A DNA stretch of 64,000 nucleotides, from positions 372,001 to 436,000 of the forward strand of contig JAIVFJ010000015.1 in the NCBI GenBank assembly GCA_025765615.1. The letters are read 5' to 3'. The DNA is from Zopfochytrium polystomum (lineage: Eukaryota; Chytridiomycota; Chytridiomycetes; Chytridiales; Chytridiaceae). The position numbers and the translations under genes were made by a program. The stretch's first letter is position 1, and each line of letters opens with the position of its first letter. Of this stretch, positions 43,250 through 54,318 are shown one piece after another. The notes below the pieces were generated by a model. The model was not told the origin of the DNA. It did no database searches and saw nothing but the letters and a program-made list of their open reading frames with translations.

Positions 43250-44551
43250 CGTGAGCCAGAAAATTTCGACAAACGAATCGAAAGGGGATGATTCAGCGTC
43301 GCTGATAAAAGTCGTGGCGAATGGACCCCTTTACAGCGAAAAGCTTGCAGGAGAATGTGTGCGCGACGAATGTACTCCAGAGATGCAGAATCCCTAGGGA
43401 AGCACGGAATTAAAACCTGTCAAAGCAGGACCCAGAGAGAGGCAGGGAAAGAGGGTCGGCGAAGGGAGAGCAACGCTGCTGAACGAGCGGCGGCCGCGAG
43501 TGCAGCGAGTCCCGTAAGGAAAATGGCCGAAAGTGGAGGTGATAGTGGTGATCACGGCGGAGGCGTAGTGAAAGTGATATCGCGGCCGAAGGCCGCTCTT
43601 TGGTGCCGATGCCTCCAGACATGCGATCGCGATGGCGATCGCGATCGCGGGGCGTTGGTGCGGCAGGCAGGCTTTCCTCCTCACCTGTCTCAAAAAGAGA
43701 GTTTTCTGGGAGGGGATGAACGCGTGCGCAGCAAGGAAGACAGAGTCGGAAAAGGGAAATCGGCCCATCCGCCTCGCTCGCTTGTTCCCTTCTCTCTTTC
43801 CACTCTCGCTCACACACTAAAAAACGAACTAACGGCACACACTCGAATATTTAAGGACGGCGAGCATTGCATGTGCTGAAAGCCTCTGCGCGTTGGCTGT
43901 ATGTTATAGGTGGCTTTGGGACAGCAGGCAACAAGGAAGGCGACCACAACGCAGGCAGGCGCTGTGTCACCGACCTTTGAACGCAAAAGACGATACGCAC
44001 GCTGTACGTCCGTGGAGCAGGTAGCCCTTTAACGCGCAATTGGAGACCAGTGATCGAGTGCTTGCTTGGGCGCCGTGGCCAGTAAATTTGTTTATTTGGT
44101 GCTCAAGCTCCGCAAGGCGGGGCCGGGAAAAACCGTTTCCCGTTTCCCCCACCTCTTTTCGGCAGCCAATCAGCTGCCGAAAAGAAGAGTGCCACTAGAG
44201 TTGCGCCTTCAATAAGTTTTTTTTTTTCTTTTTTTTTCTTTTTTTCCCTTCTGCTTTCTCAAATATTGATATTGGGGAAAGACACCGCCAAATAAATACG
44301 AAAATAAATACGAAAATAAATACGAAAATAAATACGAAAATAAATACGAAAATAAATACGAAAATAAATACGGCCGCCCAACCATCGTTCTGCTGATCTT
44401 CCTCCACGCTCGTCGCCGCAATCACATAAATTCTCAGCGTGCCGCCCCCAAGCCCAGCAACTCCTCTCCCTCCCGCCCTCCTCACTCCCCGCTCATCTCC
44501 TCCCATTCAAAGGAAAAGTCAGGAACACCCTGGCAAGCGTTAGTCGTCACA
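43250..44551. promoter_or_regulatory. Divergent intergenic region between trpC and the arrestin-like gene
   Basis: 1.3 kb between two divergent gene starts. It holds a cluster of GCGATCGC palindromes near 43623-43650, poly(T)/C-rich tract near 44217-44246 and a 12-bp minisatellite at 44290-44372. Both promoters should be here. Long frames in the trpC-proximal half are present on both strands without motifs and are not called. Confidence 0.5.
44290..44372. repeat. 12-bp minisatellite (AAAATAAATACG)n
   Basis: Six perfect tandem copies of AAAATAAATACG (44301-44372) preceded by one copy lacking the first A. Because 12 is a multiple of three, all six frames stay open and produce repetitive shadow ORFs. 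It sits about 180 bp upstream of the arrestin-like gene start. Confidence 0.95.
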
Positions 44552-46560
44552 ATGTCGTCGGACTACGGCATCTACCTGTTCTTGAAGAACAACGACAAGG
44601 GCCACCCCAACGCACACGAGTTGGTCGCCACTTCTGCCTTTTTCGCCGCTCATTCTGCCGTCCGGAACCACCTGCTCAACGCCGTCCCGGACTATGACCT
44701 GCACGAGGCGGCCAAGCGGAACGAGCCGATCGTCCCAGACTTCCAGCACGTCGTGGCCGGAGCCGCAGGGCCGGCAGCGGGCGAGCGTCCCGTCCTTTAC
44801 CGCCCCCTCTCCGTATTGCAGGACGGCCAGCAGCGCAAGGGCGACAACCAGTCCCTCGCAATGGTAATGCACGGAGGCGGGGTCGCGGGATTGAGCGCTC
44901 TCGGCTATGGCCGCGTCGGCACGGCAAGCCGCGTCCATCTCTCGGCGGAGCAGACCCACGCCGACCCAGCCGCCCCAATGGCCGGAACGTGGTCCCGCTT
45001 GAATCCGGCGGCCGTCGCCACCTTGGCGCCCACACTAGTCTTTTCCACTCCCGCAGAATCCAAGCAGAGCCTTGAACTTTCGTTCTTGGCCACACCCGCT
45101 GCCCCGAACGGCGTCGTCGCTGCGCGACCCATCCTCCGCCGTGGGCTCTATTCTGGGATGAATGGGCTTGCTGTGGGCGCCTCGGAGATATCGGGCGTCC
45201 TCAAAGTGCGGAATACCGGGAAAAAGACGTTTGCGGTCGGATCCATCCGCATCGAGCTCGATGCAACCTGGTACACCAAGCTGACGGCAAAGCGGTACCT
45301 GGCCGCATCGGGAACGAACTACATTGGCATGGAGCCGCTCACGATGCAAATGGCACAATTCGTGCCCATCGAGGCTTGTGGACCCATCACACTAGTAAGC
45401 AATTCTTAAACGCCGCTCCAGTCCACGCCGTCCTCACCCTGACACTGCCGTCGACACCCACCAAAAGGCGCCCAAGGAAGAGTTTGCCGCGAGCTTTTCA
45501 TTCCCTCTTGCTGGCGCACTCCCGCCCAGCGTCGACCTCCACGCCAGCCTGCACGGCGCCCCCGCCACCAAAGTCTCGTACAAGCTGACCGCAACCGCAC
45601 TCGACGCCAAAGCCAACGTCGCTGCCAACAAGCTCCGCGACACGGTCGCCCTCTCGTACGACGTGCCCGTACCGCACGTCTCCGCCGAGCTCGCGGAAAC
45701 CCTCATTGCGACCGCAGATGCCGCCGGCGCGGCGGCGTCCCTCACCGCCTCCGTCACGGTGCCGGGGCCGTCGAGCTCGCTCGTTGTCGACGTGCAGCCC
45801 TCCCTGTGCACGCCAGGGGACCTTCTCACCGTTCGTGTCCGCGCAGCGAATGCGGAAAACGGAAACAGCGGGCCAGCGGTCCGCGGCTCGCTGGCGGCCG
45901 CCACGCTGGTCGAGTTTGCGGCGCACAAGGAGAGTCCAACGCGCGAGCCGGGTACCCCAGTGCGAGTAGCGTTCCGGCCGTGTGCGCGCGCCGGGGCCGG
46001 TGGTGGCGGGACGGCAGCGGCGGCGGGGCGAAAAGCCCCTCGCGGCGGCGCTGGCCCGGCCGCTGCTTCCAGCTGGAACGCCGAGCCCGGCTGCGTCGGC
46101 GGCGACGGGAGCCACCGGGGAGACGCTTGAGATTGTGGTGCCGCCGTGGACGGTGGAGGCGCGTCAGCACGCGCCAGCTGGGATCGACGCCCGGGTGTGG
46201 GTGGAGGGCGGGTGTGTCAACCCGTCGGGGCGATGGATGAACGTCGTCGTCGGACATGAGGTGGTCGTCGACGTGGTGCTCCCTGGGGGCGAGATCTCGC
46301 AGGTCAGCGTGCCAGTGAGGGTCGCTTCGGTGGGCCTGCACGATGTACCGGCGTTGCGCGAGGCAGTGGCTGTCCACCGAAAGGCACAGCAGGCACAGCA
46401 GGCAGCGGAGGACAGCAGGTCCTCTTCCCTCCTCTGCCGAGAGGGGTCCTTCCACCGTACCAGTGAGGTTGGAACACCTTGTCCATTTTGCCGTTCCTTT
46501 TTTCCTCGAACTATCTCCTCGTATCCAAACATCTCTGCCCTTGCTCCTCTTTGTTATTGA
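44552..46560 (+). CDS. Arrestin-fold protein
   Basis: Three exons: 44552-45394, 45468-45959, 46018-46560, all phase 0; 625 residues. The central part looks like an arrestin N-domain: ISGVLKVRNTGKKTFAVGSIRIEL, then FSFPLAGALPPSVDLHASLHG and KVSYKLTATAL. The C-terminal exon (ETLEIVVPPWTVEA, GGCVNPSGRWMNVVVGHEVVVDVVLP) resembles an arrestin C-domain strand set. Fungal arrestins act as ubiquitin-ligase adaptors in endocytosis; that role is inferred here. The N-terminal about 200 residues are not recognised. The second intron (58 bp, GTGCGA donor) is inferred because the frame must change near 45960; without it the protein ends in a Gly/Ala/Arg-rich tail at 46130. No PPxY motif is obvious. Confidence 0.68.
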
Positions 46561-47048
46561 CTATACTGTATCGACCACATGTTCTTGCTCGTTAGACACA
46601 AGAGCTTTAATCCTTCACTCCAAGTTTTTTATTTTCTCTCGTATGTCCGCCTCGGCCGACTGCTCATTTTTTCTTGTGGGAATGGGCGGGAACCGAAAGG
46701 CTCAATGAAATATACGCATTCGATGCTATTTGATGCCTTCCTCTTGGCCGATGACACAAGTAAAGTAACAACCAAGGCCAAGTAAGGTGCCTCTGCCTGC
46801 ATCCTCCATCTACATGTGGCCGGTTCAGCAGCCAATACAGCCCCACGCGGAAGGCAAAGCAGACTGCGTTGAGCCTGGAATCTTCAGATGTCGTTTGACG
46901 TTCGCCAAGCCCAACTTGCTATTTTACACCACACTTTGTTTTCCTTTCCTTATTGGCGGCTGGAGTGATTTCAGCCACGGCTGCTGTCAATTTCCAAGAA
47001 ATTTCAATTATTATTGTTAGAAAATGATATTCAAAAGCCTGAGTATAT
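46561..47048. other. Intergenic region, no gene supported
   Basis: About 490 bp holding the presumed 3' UTR of the arrestin-like gene and the upstream side of the tRNA-Leu(CAG). Nothing else seen. Confidence 0.5.
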
Positions 47049-47130
47049 GGGCAGATGGCCGAGCGGTCTAAGGCGCTACGTTCAGGTCGTAGTCTCGCAA
47101 GAGGCGTGGGTTCGAATCCCACTCTGCTCA
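47049..47130 (+). tRNA. tRNA-Leu (anticodon CAG)
   Basis: A full class II tRNA cloverleaf can be drawn. The acceptor stem GGGCAGA pairs with TCTGCTC (one G-T pair). The D-arm region is TGGCCGAGCGGTCTAAGGC, a good A box. The anticodon stem is CTACG/CGTAG with loop TTCAGGT, giving CAG. A short variable arm TCTCGCAAGAG follows, then the T arm GTGGG-TTCGAAT-CCCAC, a consensus B box. Discriminator base is A at 47130. No intron. Confidence 0.95.
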
Positions 47131-48509
47131 CTTCTTTATTGCAGAGGACCAATACTTCGACAATTTCATCAGGCCCTCGATCCAAATTGAGTTTGAACTT
47201 CTCAAATCGAATCCAATTGCAACCGTTTCTCGATAACATTGCAGCTATATCTCGATAACTTCGACAACATCATGAAACAGTGGGCTTCTCTTGAACCAGC
47301 GACACAAAGGATTAACCAAGCTCATGGAATATTCCTTCAGTTTAGTGGCATCAGAAATCGGGCTCTGTCAGTGAATCTCTTGAATGGCCCTTCCCATTGA
47401 AATCATTTGAGACCAAATCACCATCCAATTCACATCTCACTCCCAACTGCCAGGCAGTGTCTTGCTTGCTTAATTGACTCCTACTTGTTTTGGGAGGAGC
47501 GAATTTTGAAATAGCCCTAGAAGCGACTTTTGTGGAAATAACGCTATCTGAGACGGTGACAGTGAACTTTGAAGCCTCAACCTCGATGGTGATTGGCCCT
47601 CCCGCACCCACACACCTCTGAACAGTTGAAGCAAGAAAGCTCTGTGAGGAAAATTTTCTCAAATTGCGAGCCAAAAATATCGGATGAGTGGACTCATCCT
47701 CCAAGCCCCACAGAGATTCTGTGCATGCAAATACGTGTAAGAGTGTTATGAATCAAGGTTCTGGAACCTCTGGAACCTCTAGAAACCATTCCTTCATGGA
47801 AACCTTGTGGAACCTCTGGAACCTTCTTTGTTTTAGCCTGCTTGTTGTCATTGGTATCATTTGTATCTGGTATTCACTACTGCTCTTTCTGGACTTTCTT
47901 TGAGTATGACAAGGAAGACTCTAAAAGGTGTAAAGGGGATGGGGGACCTGTCCCATCCCTCAGGTGAATTATTGTTTCCAATACTTAGCCAAGCTCTCAG
48001 TCACGGCCAATGATCATTCCAATCAGATTTGTAGAGTTCAGCGCTTGGTAATATCCAGAGAAGGGATCAAAGCTTAAAACTTCCTTCAAGCACTAGTAAT
48101 GAAATCAACAGAATTTCGTTCAGCAAGAAACTTTGGACTCCACGGGCCACAACATAAACTCTTCTGAGAGGCTTTCAATTCGCTGTAATGATCCAAAATT
48201 TGCAGGCTGGTCAACAAACCACCTTCACAAAAAAAAAAAAAGAAAGCGTAAAATAATAATAATAAAAATTTTAAGAATGAGCAAGGAGGAAAGAGGAGAA
48301 AAGTCATTGGTGTTGGAATGATGGCTAACTCACCCAAAATGATGATAATGTTGAAGAATTTGCATCTTCCTGGTAAGGAGGAGGTTATTGAATTCCCTTG
48401 AACCTTTGCAAAACAGCAGGGAGATTCTAACCAAAAAATCTTGGACAGAAGTTGTAGGCTCACCTTCTATTTCTCAAAGAAAATTACGCAAAGAACGGTC
48501 GAAAATTTA
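47131..48509. other. Region between the two tRNA-Leu genes
   Basis: About 1.4 kb. It contains a minus-strand frame (47704-47351, 117 codons) without recognisable motif, and a short cluster of GGAACCTCT-type repeats at 47760-47825. No gene is supported; insertion debris next to tRNA genes is possible but not shown. Confidence 0.4.
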
Positions 48510-48592
48510 TGAGCAGAGTGGGATTCGAACCCACGCCTACGAATAGACCAGAGCCTTAATCTGGCGCCTTAGACCAACTCGGCCATCTGCCC
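48510..48592 (-). tRNA. tRNA-Leu (anticodon AAG)
   Basis: Minus-strand class II tRNA. Acceptor stem and T arm are identical to those of the tRNA-Leu(CAG) at 47049-47130 (GGGCAGA with TCTGCTC, and GTGGG-TTCGAAT-CCCAC). The anticodon stem is CCAGA/TCTGG with loop TTAAGGC, giving AAG. The variable arm is TCTATTCGTAG. A short T run (ATTTTC) follows the 3' end as a Pol III stop. Discriminator is A. Confidence 0.95.
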
Positions 48593-49747
48593 GTTGATTA
48601 TTTATGAAACATTGTAAATTAATTAATGTTTAGTGCAAGAAGGGATGCCTTTGCTTTAAACGTCAAAAGTGTGACTGCAGGGGGGTTTGAGGCATGTCCT
48701 GTTTGTGAGGAAGTTTGAGACTGCGAGCAACAGACAAGGTACATCCGTCCCTTCGCCTATCAGAGGTGAGGCAGTCTGTTTACAGAGGAAGCAGACTGGC
48801 TTGAAGCGCCTGTCTGGCACCCAGTGCGGCCCATGTAGGCCCATGAAGGGAATGAAGTCTGTCTAGAGTGGAGACAGGCGTGTGACGCCTCTCAGAACCC
48901 TCTCAATCCGCTTCAGCAAGACGACTTTGCCAGGTGGAGGCAACATTGCAGAGTGGAGTCAGAGCAGTGGACAGAGCCTGTTGGTGATGACTGCAGCAGG
49001 CAGGGGTCGAAGGCAGACAACAAATGACAAAATTCAATTAAGAGGCACACAAGCGGACATAGTAAATGTTCTACTGGTTGAAGGTCCGGACATTGTATGT
49101 CCAGATATTGTACCACACTGGTTAGTGAACGCGCTAAGTGCTCGGGTTCCAATCACTGCAGGTTTTATGCTTTTTCCTGGGGTTGAGTCAGGTGTGCATG
49201 TCTTCTTGTAAGTCCACGGAGGTGCCTGAGCCACCCTACTGTAACAACAAATTGCACATTTTCTAGTTCGTAATTGGACTCTTCCCATGAAGCCTGAAGC
49301 CCGGGTCGCGCAGTGCAGACCGTGCGGCGCCGGCTGGATCCAACAACAGCAAGTCTACCAAGTCGAAATTCCGGTGCTCTATGTACTTTTTACTGAAGTT
49401 TGGGCGTTCTCGTTTTACTCACACATGCACGCACACACACACTCTCTCGCTATCAGTCGAACCGTAAATTTTCGCCGCGACTGTAGTAAACGGTCCTCCT
49501 AAACAACTAACGAGAGCGCGGTGGCTTTAGTATAGTTTGGCTGTGTCACTGGGCGGAGATGTTAGCCCTATTCTTATTTCGACCTCAACTCTTTATTGTA
49601 TTTGACTCGCCACTTTGAGCACAGTGCCCATTCACTAGGGGAGGCATACGCACCCAAGGCAAATTCACCGCTTTCCGCTGCCTTCACAAAGCACACACTC
49701 ATAATGCGTGAAACTGTTGTGGAGACAGTCGTGCAACAACAGAAAAT
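48593..49747. other. Intergenic region, no gene supported
   Basis: About 1.15 kb between the tRNA-Leu(AAG) 5' side and the aminopeptidase 3' end. A short stretch near 49115-49160 resembles a shortened tRNA (A-box-like GGTTAGTGAACGCGCT and B-box-like GGGTTCCAATC only about 7 bp apart). Otherwise nothing is recognised. Confidence 0.4.
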
Positions 49748-51954
49748 TCAGTCGACGACCAGTCCTGCCTCGACCAGAGGGAACTCCTCAAAGAAGCTTT
49801 GGAACAAGTCCACCGCGTACTTGACGTCTTGCGTACCGCAAGTCTCGCGAATGGAGTGCATCGAAAGCTGTGGGTTGCCCACATCTACGTTTTCAACAAC
49901 GATGAAAGCATTGTGAGAAAGAGGAGAAAAGAAAAATTCGCGGGGAACCAGACATGCGGAAATTTTCTCACCTATAGTTCGCAATCCAAGCTTGCTTGAA
50001 AGCATTGGGCCGATGGTACTTCCGCAAGGAGAATCATTGCGCACCTTCACATGATCAAGAAAAGGTTATGAAATGATCGGATTCATCGCAGGATAAAAAA
50101 CAATCTCAATCTACTTACAACAAACTTCACCATGAGTATTCAAGTTAAAGCGAAACAAAACGGTCAAAGGCGTGCCAGTGTATAGTAACTCATGGTATTT
50201 ACCTCCTGCAGTGGAACGCTGCGCTTCTTCGCTACCTCTCGAACAATCGCGGTCGTCACTGCTGTCGTGGCATAGCGCTGGTTCGCATTTTGTTTGACAA
50301 CAATGCCTTTGTTGATAGCCGGGCGGTGATTGGCCTCGTGTTTTTCTGAATAGTTCGGGTGGACTGCATGAGCCATGTCCGCGGAAATGAGCAGAGACTT
50401 GGTCATCGCTTGATCAAAGGCAGACTAGTATAAGGTTGTAAGAAGAAAGAGTTAAAGCGTGCTGTCATAAACGAAGAAGCAACTGGATGGATCGGAGTAC
50501 CGAGATGGAGATGGGCATAACAGAATTGAGAGTGTGAGAAGGAGGATCAGGCGTGACAGGAGAAACGGCCACCCACTCCGATGCGTCAGTGAGTGACAAT
50601 TTCCTCTGAGGCGGGATGATGGTTGTGCAATTGAGAAGAAGAAATTGGAACGAGAAATTGATCGCCGAATTCAGGTAACCCCCATCTTCGAAAAGCAAGT
50701 CAGGACTCACCACGACTGGCGCTTGGTCTTGCTCATTGGCGCCATCTATTTCTGCGAGGGCAAGCCTCCTCAAAACAGATTCCAGCAGGTTGGAGTCGGC
50801 ACCCTGCATTGTGTTCGAGCCAACCTCCTCGTTGTCGAAGAGAGCCACCACGCGAAGATTCGTGTCGTCCGCAAGGGCCGGGCCAGAAGCCGCGTCGGTG
50901 ACGGAGCGAATGAGGGCCTACAACTGAATGAGCATCGAATGTCAGTCAGGAGAGACACCTTACTGTAATGGCACAGTAAGAGCTCATGAGGTTGTCCAGC
51001 CGTGCGGAGAAAATAAACTCGTCCTCCGCGCCACCGATGGCAGGAGGTTGCGTGTCATACAGGCACAACTCGAAGTCTCCGATCGCCGATGCTTAGCCTC
51101 TATTTAGCTGGACCTCTTGCAATGGTCAAAACGAAGAACACTTCACGAACCATCCACGTTCAGCTCCTTCGCCAATTTTTTCAACAACAGAGGCGAATGC
51201 TTGGGCTTCTCAGCGGAAGGTTCCGCGCCTTCGTTCAAGCTTCGGGTGGTGGCGGTTAGCTAAAGCTACAGCGCTCGTTGCCTCCTTACTTCTTTTCGGC
51301 AGAGGCGATCATCGGTGTGAGGTGAACCTCGTTGTTGAACTTGAACCCTTCCGAAACAGACCGATCCAAGTGGATAGCGAGGGTTGGAATTTTCAATATT
51401 GGCGCATCGAGGCGGACAAGCTTGTGTTCCAGTCCGCCACCTTCTTTGCGTAGGATCACGCGACCAGCGACACTGTGATCGTATTAATTCAACGGCATTA
51501 GTTGGCCCTCACTTGGAGGAGACGAGAAACCAAGCACTTACCCCAGGTCACGGTCGAACCACGTGTGCCACAGCCCACCCCCGTACAGCTCGACTCCGAC
51601 CTTGGCGTATCCAACATCCTCCTTTCCGCTCTTTGGTTTCACCTTCAAGCAGGGCGAGTCAGTGTGAGCGCCGACAATAGAGAATCCGTTTCCGCGCTTG
51701 TATCGGCCGCCGACGGCAAAGGCGACGATGGACGACTGGTTCCGCGTAAGGTAGTACTTGCCGGACGGAAGCAATCGGAAGGGCGAACGCTCAGAGAGTT
51801 GCAGGAATCCGGCACGATCGAGGCGGGCGCGCGTCTCCGCGACGGCGTGGAACGGCGAGGGGGACGCACGGACGAACGATAGGAAGTCTGCAGCCGACTG
51901 GGTCCAGTGTAATTGGTCAGCTGAGCGCGGTGCTGTGGGATGCCCGCTCACCAT
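49748..51954 (-). CDS. DNPEP: Aspartyl aminopeptidase (M18 metallopeptidase)
   Basis: Ten minus-strand exons: 51954-51542, 51472-51290, 51239-51151, 51091-50964, 50917-50711, 50605-50501, 50424-50203, 50124-50119, 50044-49972, 49884-49748; 520 residues. It is a cytosolic zinc enzyme that trims N-terminal Asp/Glu from peptides. Metal and catalytic residues are visible in GAHTDSPCL, in the LDN of ARLDNL, in [19 protein letters not shown] and [19 protein letters not shown] and PSPFHAV are further signatures. Exon 8 is a 6-nt micro-exon (TTTGTT, Phe-Val) flanked by AAG and GTAAGT; it restores the conserved LQE-FV-VRND string. Exon 6 adds about 35 residues ([11 protein letters not shown]...) not usual in animal enzymes. 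The start ATG is followed at once by GTGAGC, a possible donor, so an upstream exon cannot be excluded. Confidence 0.92.
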
Positions 51955-52156
51955 GGTCCACGAAATTTTTGAGTGAGTTTGACACGGACTTAAAAGCGAT
52001 TCTTCATAGCGTTCGGTCGACAACCCTCCAAATGTTCCCCAACCCCCTGCCGCCCCCTCTCCCAGGCAGCCTAATATGACAGTTTTGAACTTTAGAAAAT
52101 ACACTGCGCATTAACGCTTCAACACTTTTTCGCCATGACTCACGAGACGCGCCCCA

Positions 52157-52633
52157 TCAACGCATGGTCCAGCTCACTCGAAACTCCTCCGTCTTTGGGA
52201 AATAAATCACATCCGCCCGGTCGCCCCGCCACGTCTGCATCCTGTTTCCGCTCGTAACTTTTGTCCTCCCAAAGACCTTCTCAAACCCCTCAATCAGCAC
52301 CACGACGACCTCGGTCTCCTCGTTGAACACGGCGGGTGCACCGACGACGCTTGCGGCACTGCATCGAGTCCTTGACGAACGTCGTGGCGGCGATGGCGGA
52401 GTTTGGCCTTCAGGTTTGTTCGAGCGTCGGGGTCTTGGGAGCCTTGGGCGCCTTGGCACTCTTTCGTTTGGTTGCAGAAGCGGGAGAGCCGATTGGGTCG
52501 AAGTTGGCAACTAGCTTGGTCTTTTTATCGGCGGGCGTGCTGGCGGCCGTCCGCTGTGTTGGTTGCAAAATGTTTGTTGTTGAGATGATCAGCCAGCGTA
52601 CGCGCTGATCAGCATTGGCTCTTGTCCGCATGC
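52157..52633 (-). CDS. Possible small basic protein, gene model unresolved
   Basis: I do not recognise this. A minus-strand ATG at about 52631 opens MRTRANADQR. A plausible intron (donor CGC|GTACGC, acceptor CAACACAG) leads to a Lys/Pro/Ala-rich stretch (KAPKAPKTPTLEQT). A second frame downstream encodes EVVVVLIEGFEKVFGRTKV and ends with FPKTEEFRVSWTMR and a stop at 52157. The second part looks like a real folded segment, but I could not find a splice pair that joins both frames. It lies about 140 bp downstream of the proteasome chaperone gene on the same strand and before the aminopeptidase. It may be one small gene with an unresolved intron or two fragments. Confidence 0.35.
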
Positions 52634-52770
52634 TCGCCGCTTAAAGCCTACGGTCGCATCCTCGTCGTCTGCTCCCAGTGCCCGTTTTCGCTCGACCCGT
52701 GGTCCGTTCAAAGTTGTCCGATTTTGTAAAAATTTTATACCAAAAAACGACGAGCGTCCACCTCGTATTC

Positions 52771-53921
52771 CTAAAGATATATTCTCGATTTTCCTTCGAC
52801 AACAGTGCTTGTCGCATAATGCGATGAAAGAGAAAGGTAGCCCTCAAGCTCGGTAGGTATGGCTGCAAAGGGAATGTCTCTGGAATTGTACGGTTGGCTG
52901 GACACGGCCAGTAGCAGCGTGCAATCAATCTCGAAGGCTTCACACTATCAAGTAGAGAGTATCACGGTGGCAGAAGTGGGATGGCACAAAGCTACTGCAA
53001 GAGACTCACATATGTCACATAGGCTGCTGACGCTCCAAGAACCTTGTTCGACGGCTCCAAAAGTGGCGGCGCGCCAGCCTGATTAATTAGCTCGTCAGTA
53101 TTCCATTGTGATTCAACAAGCGTTAACGCCAAATGTTTGACCTGAGGTTTTGAGAAAGAAGTGCGAACAGAGCGAAAGATGGTGTCGTCATGGTCCTCAT
53201 CGTCATATACTGAGCTATAGTTTCCTCTGGGCATGGTATCCAAGATCCGAACGCTTCGATGGAGCGAGTGCGTCAACGTCTTGGAAAAGCTGCGAAAGGT
53301 CCAACGAAATTAAGTGAAGCGAACCTGGTCGGGGCCAACGTTGTCATAACTGTTTTCACCCATTCGAAAATTCCAAACTCGTCTTTGATGCCGACGACAC
53401 GCGAAACGAGCAAGTCTTTGGAGATGCGCCATACTGAGCAGTCCACAGACACTGACTTCGATGTTTCAGCAACTGGGTTGCGCTCCTGAATGATTATTCG
53501 TTCCAAAGTTCAGCGTCGATTCCGGGGTGCATCCGGGGTGCAAAGGGCACTGACCGTTTGGCTGGACGGAAACACGCAAGTTGCGACGCGTGACGCGGTC
53601 TCCAGGAGCGGACTGATGCGAGCAGCAGCGGATTTACCGACAGCGACAACAAGGGTCCCGCCAGTCTCAGCACCGTGCTTGATCTGCCGATCGGTGTCCT
53701 TTTTAGAATTCTTTTTGGGGCACCACATGACAAACGTGCTTACAAACCTTGATGGCGGGCTCAGCAAGCCACGGGTTCCGTTCGATGAGCAGGCGGTCGT
53801 GCTCGTCGGCCGTTGTGCCGCCGTTCTCGGCGTCCTCATCGAAGGAGGCGGCCGTGGTCGTGCGGCCGTTCTTGCGGCGGTGCCACGCGGCCAGGTCGTC
53901 GAACTCGTCTGCCTCAGCCAT
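52771..53921 (-). CDS. PSMG1: Proteasome assembly chaperone 1 (PAC1/PSMG1-like)
   Basis: Five minus-strand exons: 53921-53748, 53698-53555, 53485-53351, 53279-53010, 52944-52771; 298 residues, close to the roughly 290 of animal PAC1. The protein pairs with PAC2 to help build the 20S proteasome alpha ring. The acidic N-terminus (EADEFDDLAAWHRRK) is followed by the strand GTLVVAVGKSAAA, and by FEWVKT, then VRILDTMPRG, matching the beta-alpha order of PAC1. The clearest match is PPLLEPSNKVLGASAAYVTY followed across the last intron by CEAFEIDCTLLLAVS, typical of the PAC1 C-terminal half. The third intron (71 bp, donor GTTATG) was chosen over a 35-bp alternative because it gives better length and spacing. 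Overall assignment is likely rather than certain. Confidence 0.75.
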
Positions 53922-54318
53922 GTCAAATCTTGTTGAGTTGGATGCAAGATTGTCACGCACCGAAATTGTCTCCCTGGCCTGCTTCCTTTCTCTTGAAAGC
54001 GGTTCTATTACGGAACAAACAGGGGTTTTATTAAAAGAGAGAAGAAAGGTGGACTGTGTTTGTGGACTACGCATATGTATTTCTCTCGCCCTTTCGCCGT
54101 GGGCACCACACGCCAGTATGTTCAAGAGGAAATGATTGAATGAGGTCGCATGAAGCAGTTGTTGGCTGTGTGTGCGTGTTTGTGTGGGTACGTGCGTCTG
54201 TTACGCAAACAACGGCAAATTGAGGGAAAAGTATTGAAGAGGAACGACACGGCTCGCTGAGTGTAACACTACTTTTAAAAACCCCTGAGCCTATCCGATT
54301 GCCACCCGTCAACGGGAG

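Noticed and set aside
44195..44506. Frames with repeated Phe-Ile-Phe-Val or Leu-Phe-Ser-Tyr
   Set aside because: Produced by the 12-bp minisatellite, which stays open in all frames.
53313..53350. 35-bp intron in the PAC1-like gene
   Set aside because: Shorter than any other intron here; the 71-bp alternative keeps frame and gives better spacing to the family.
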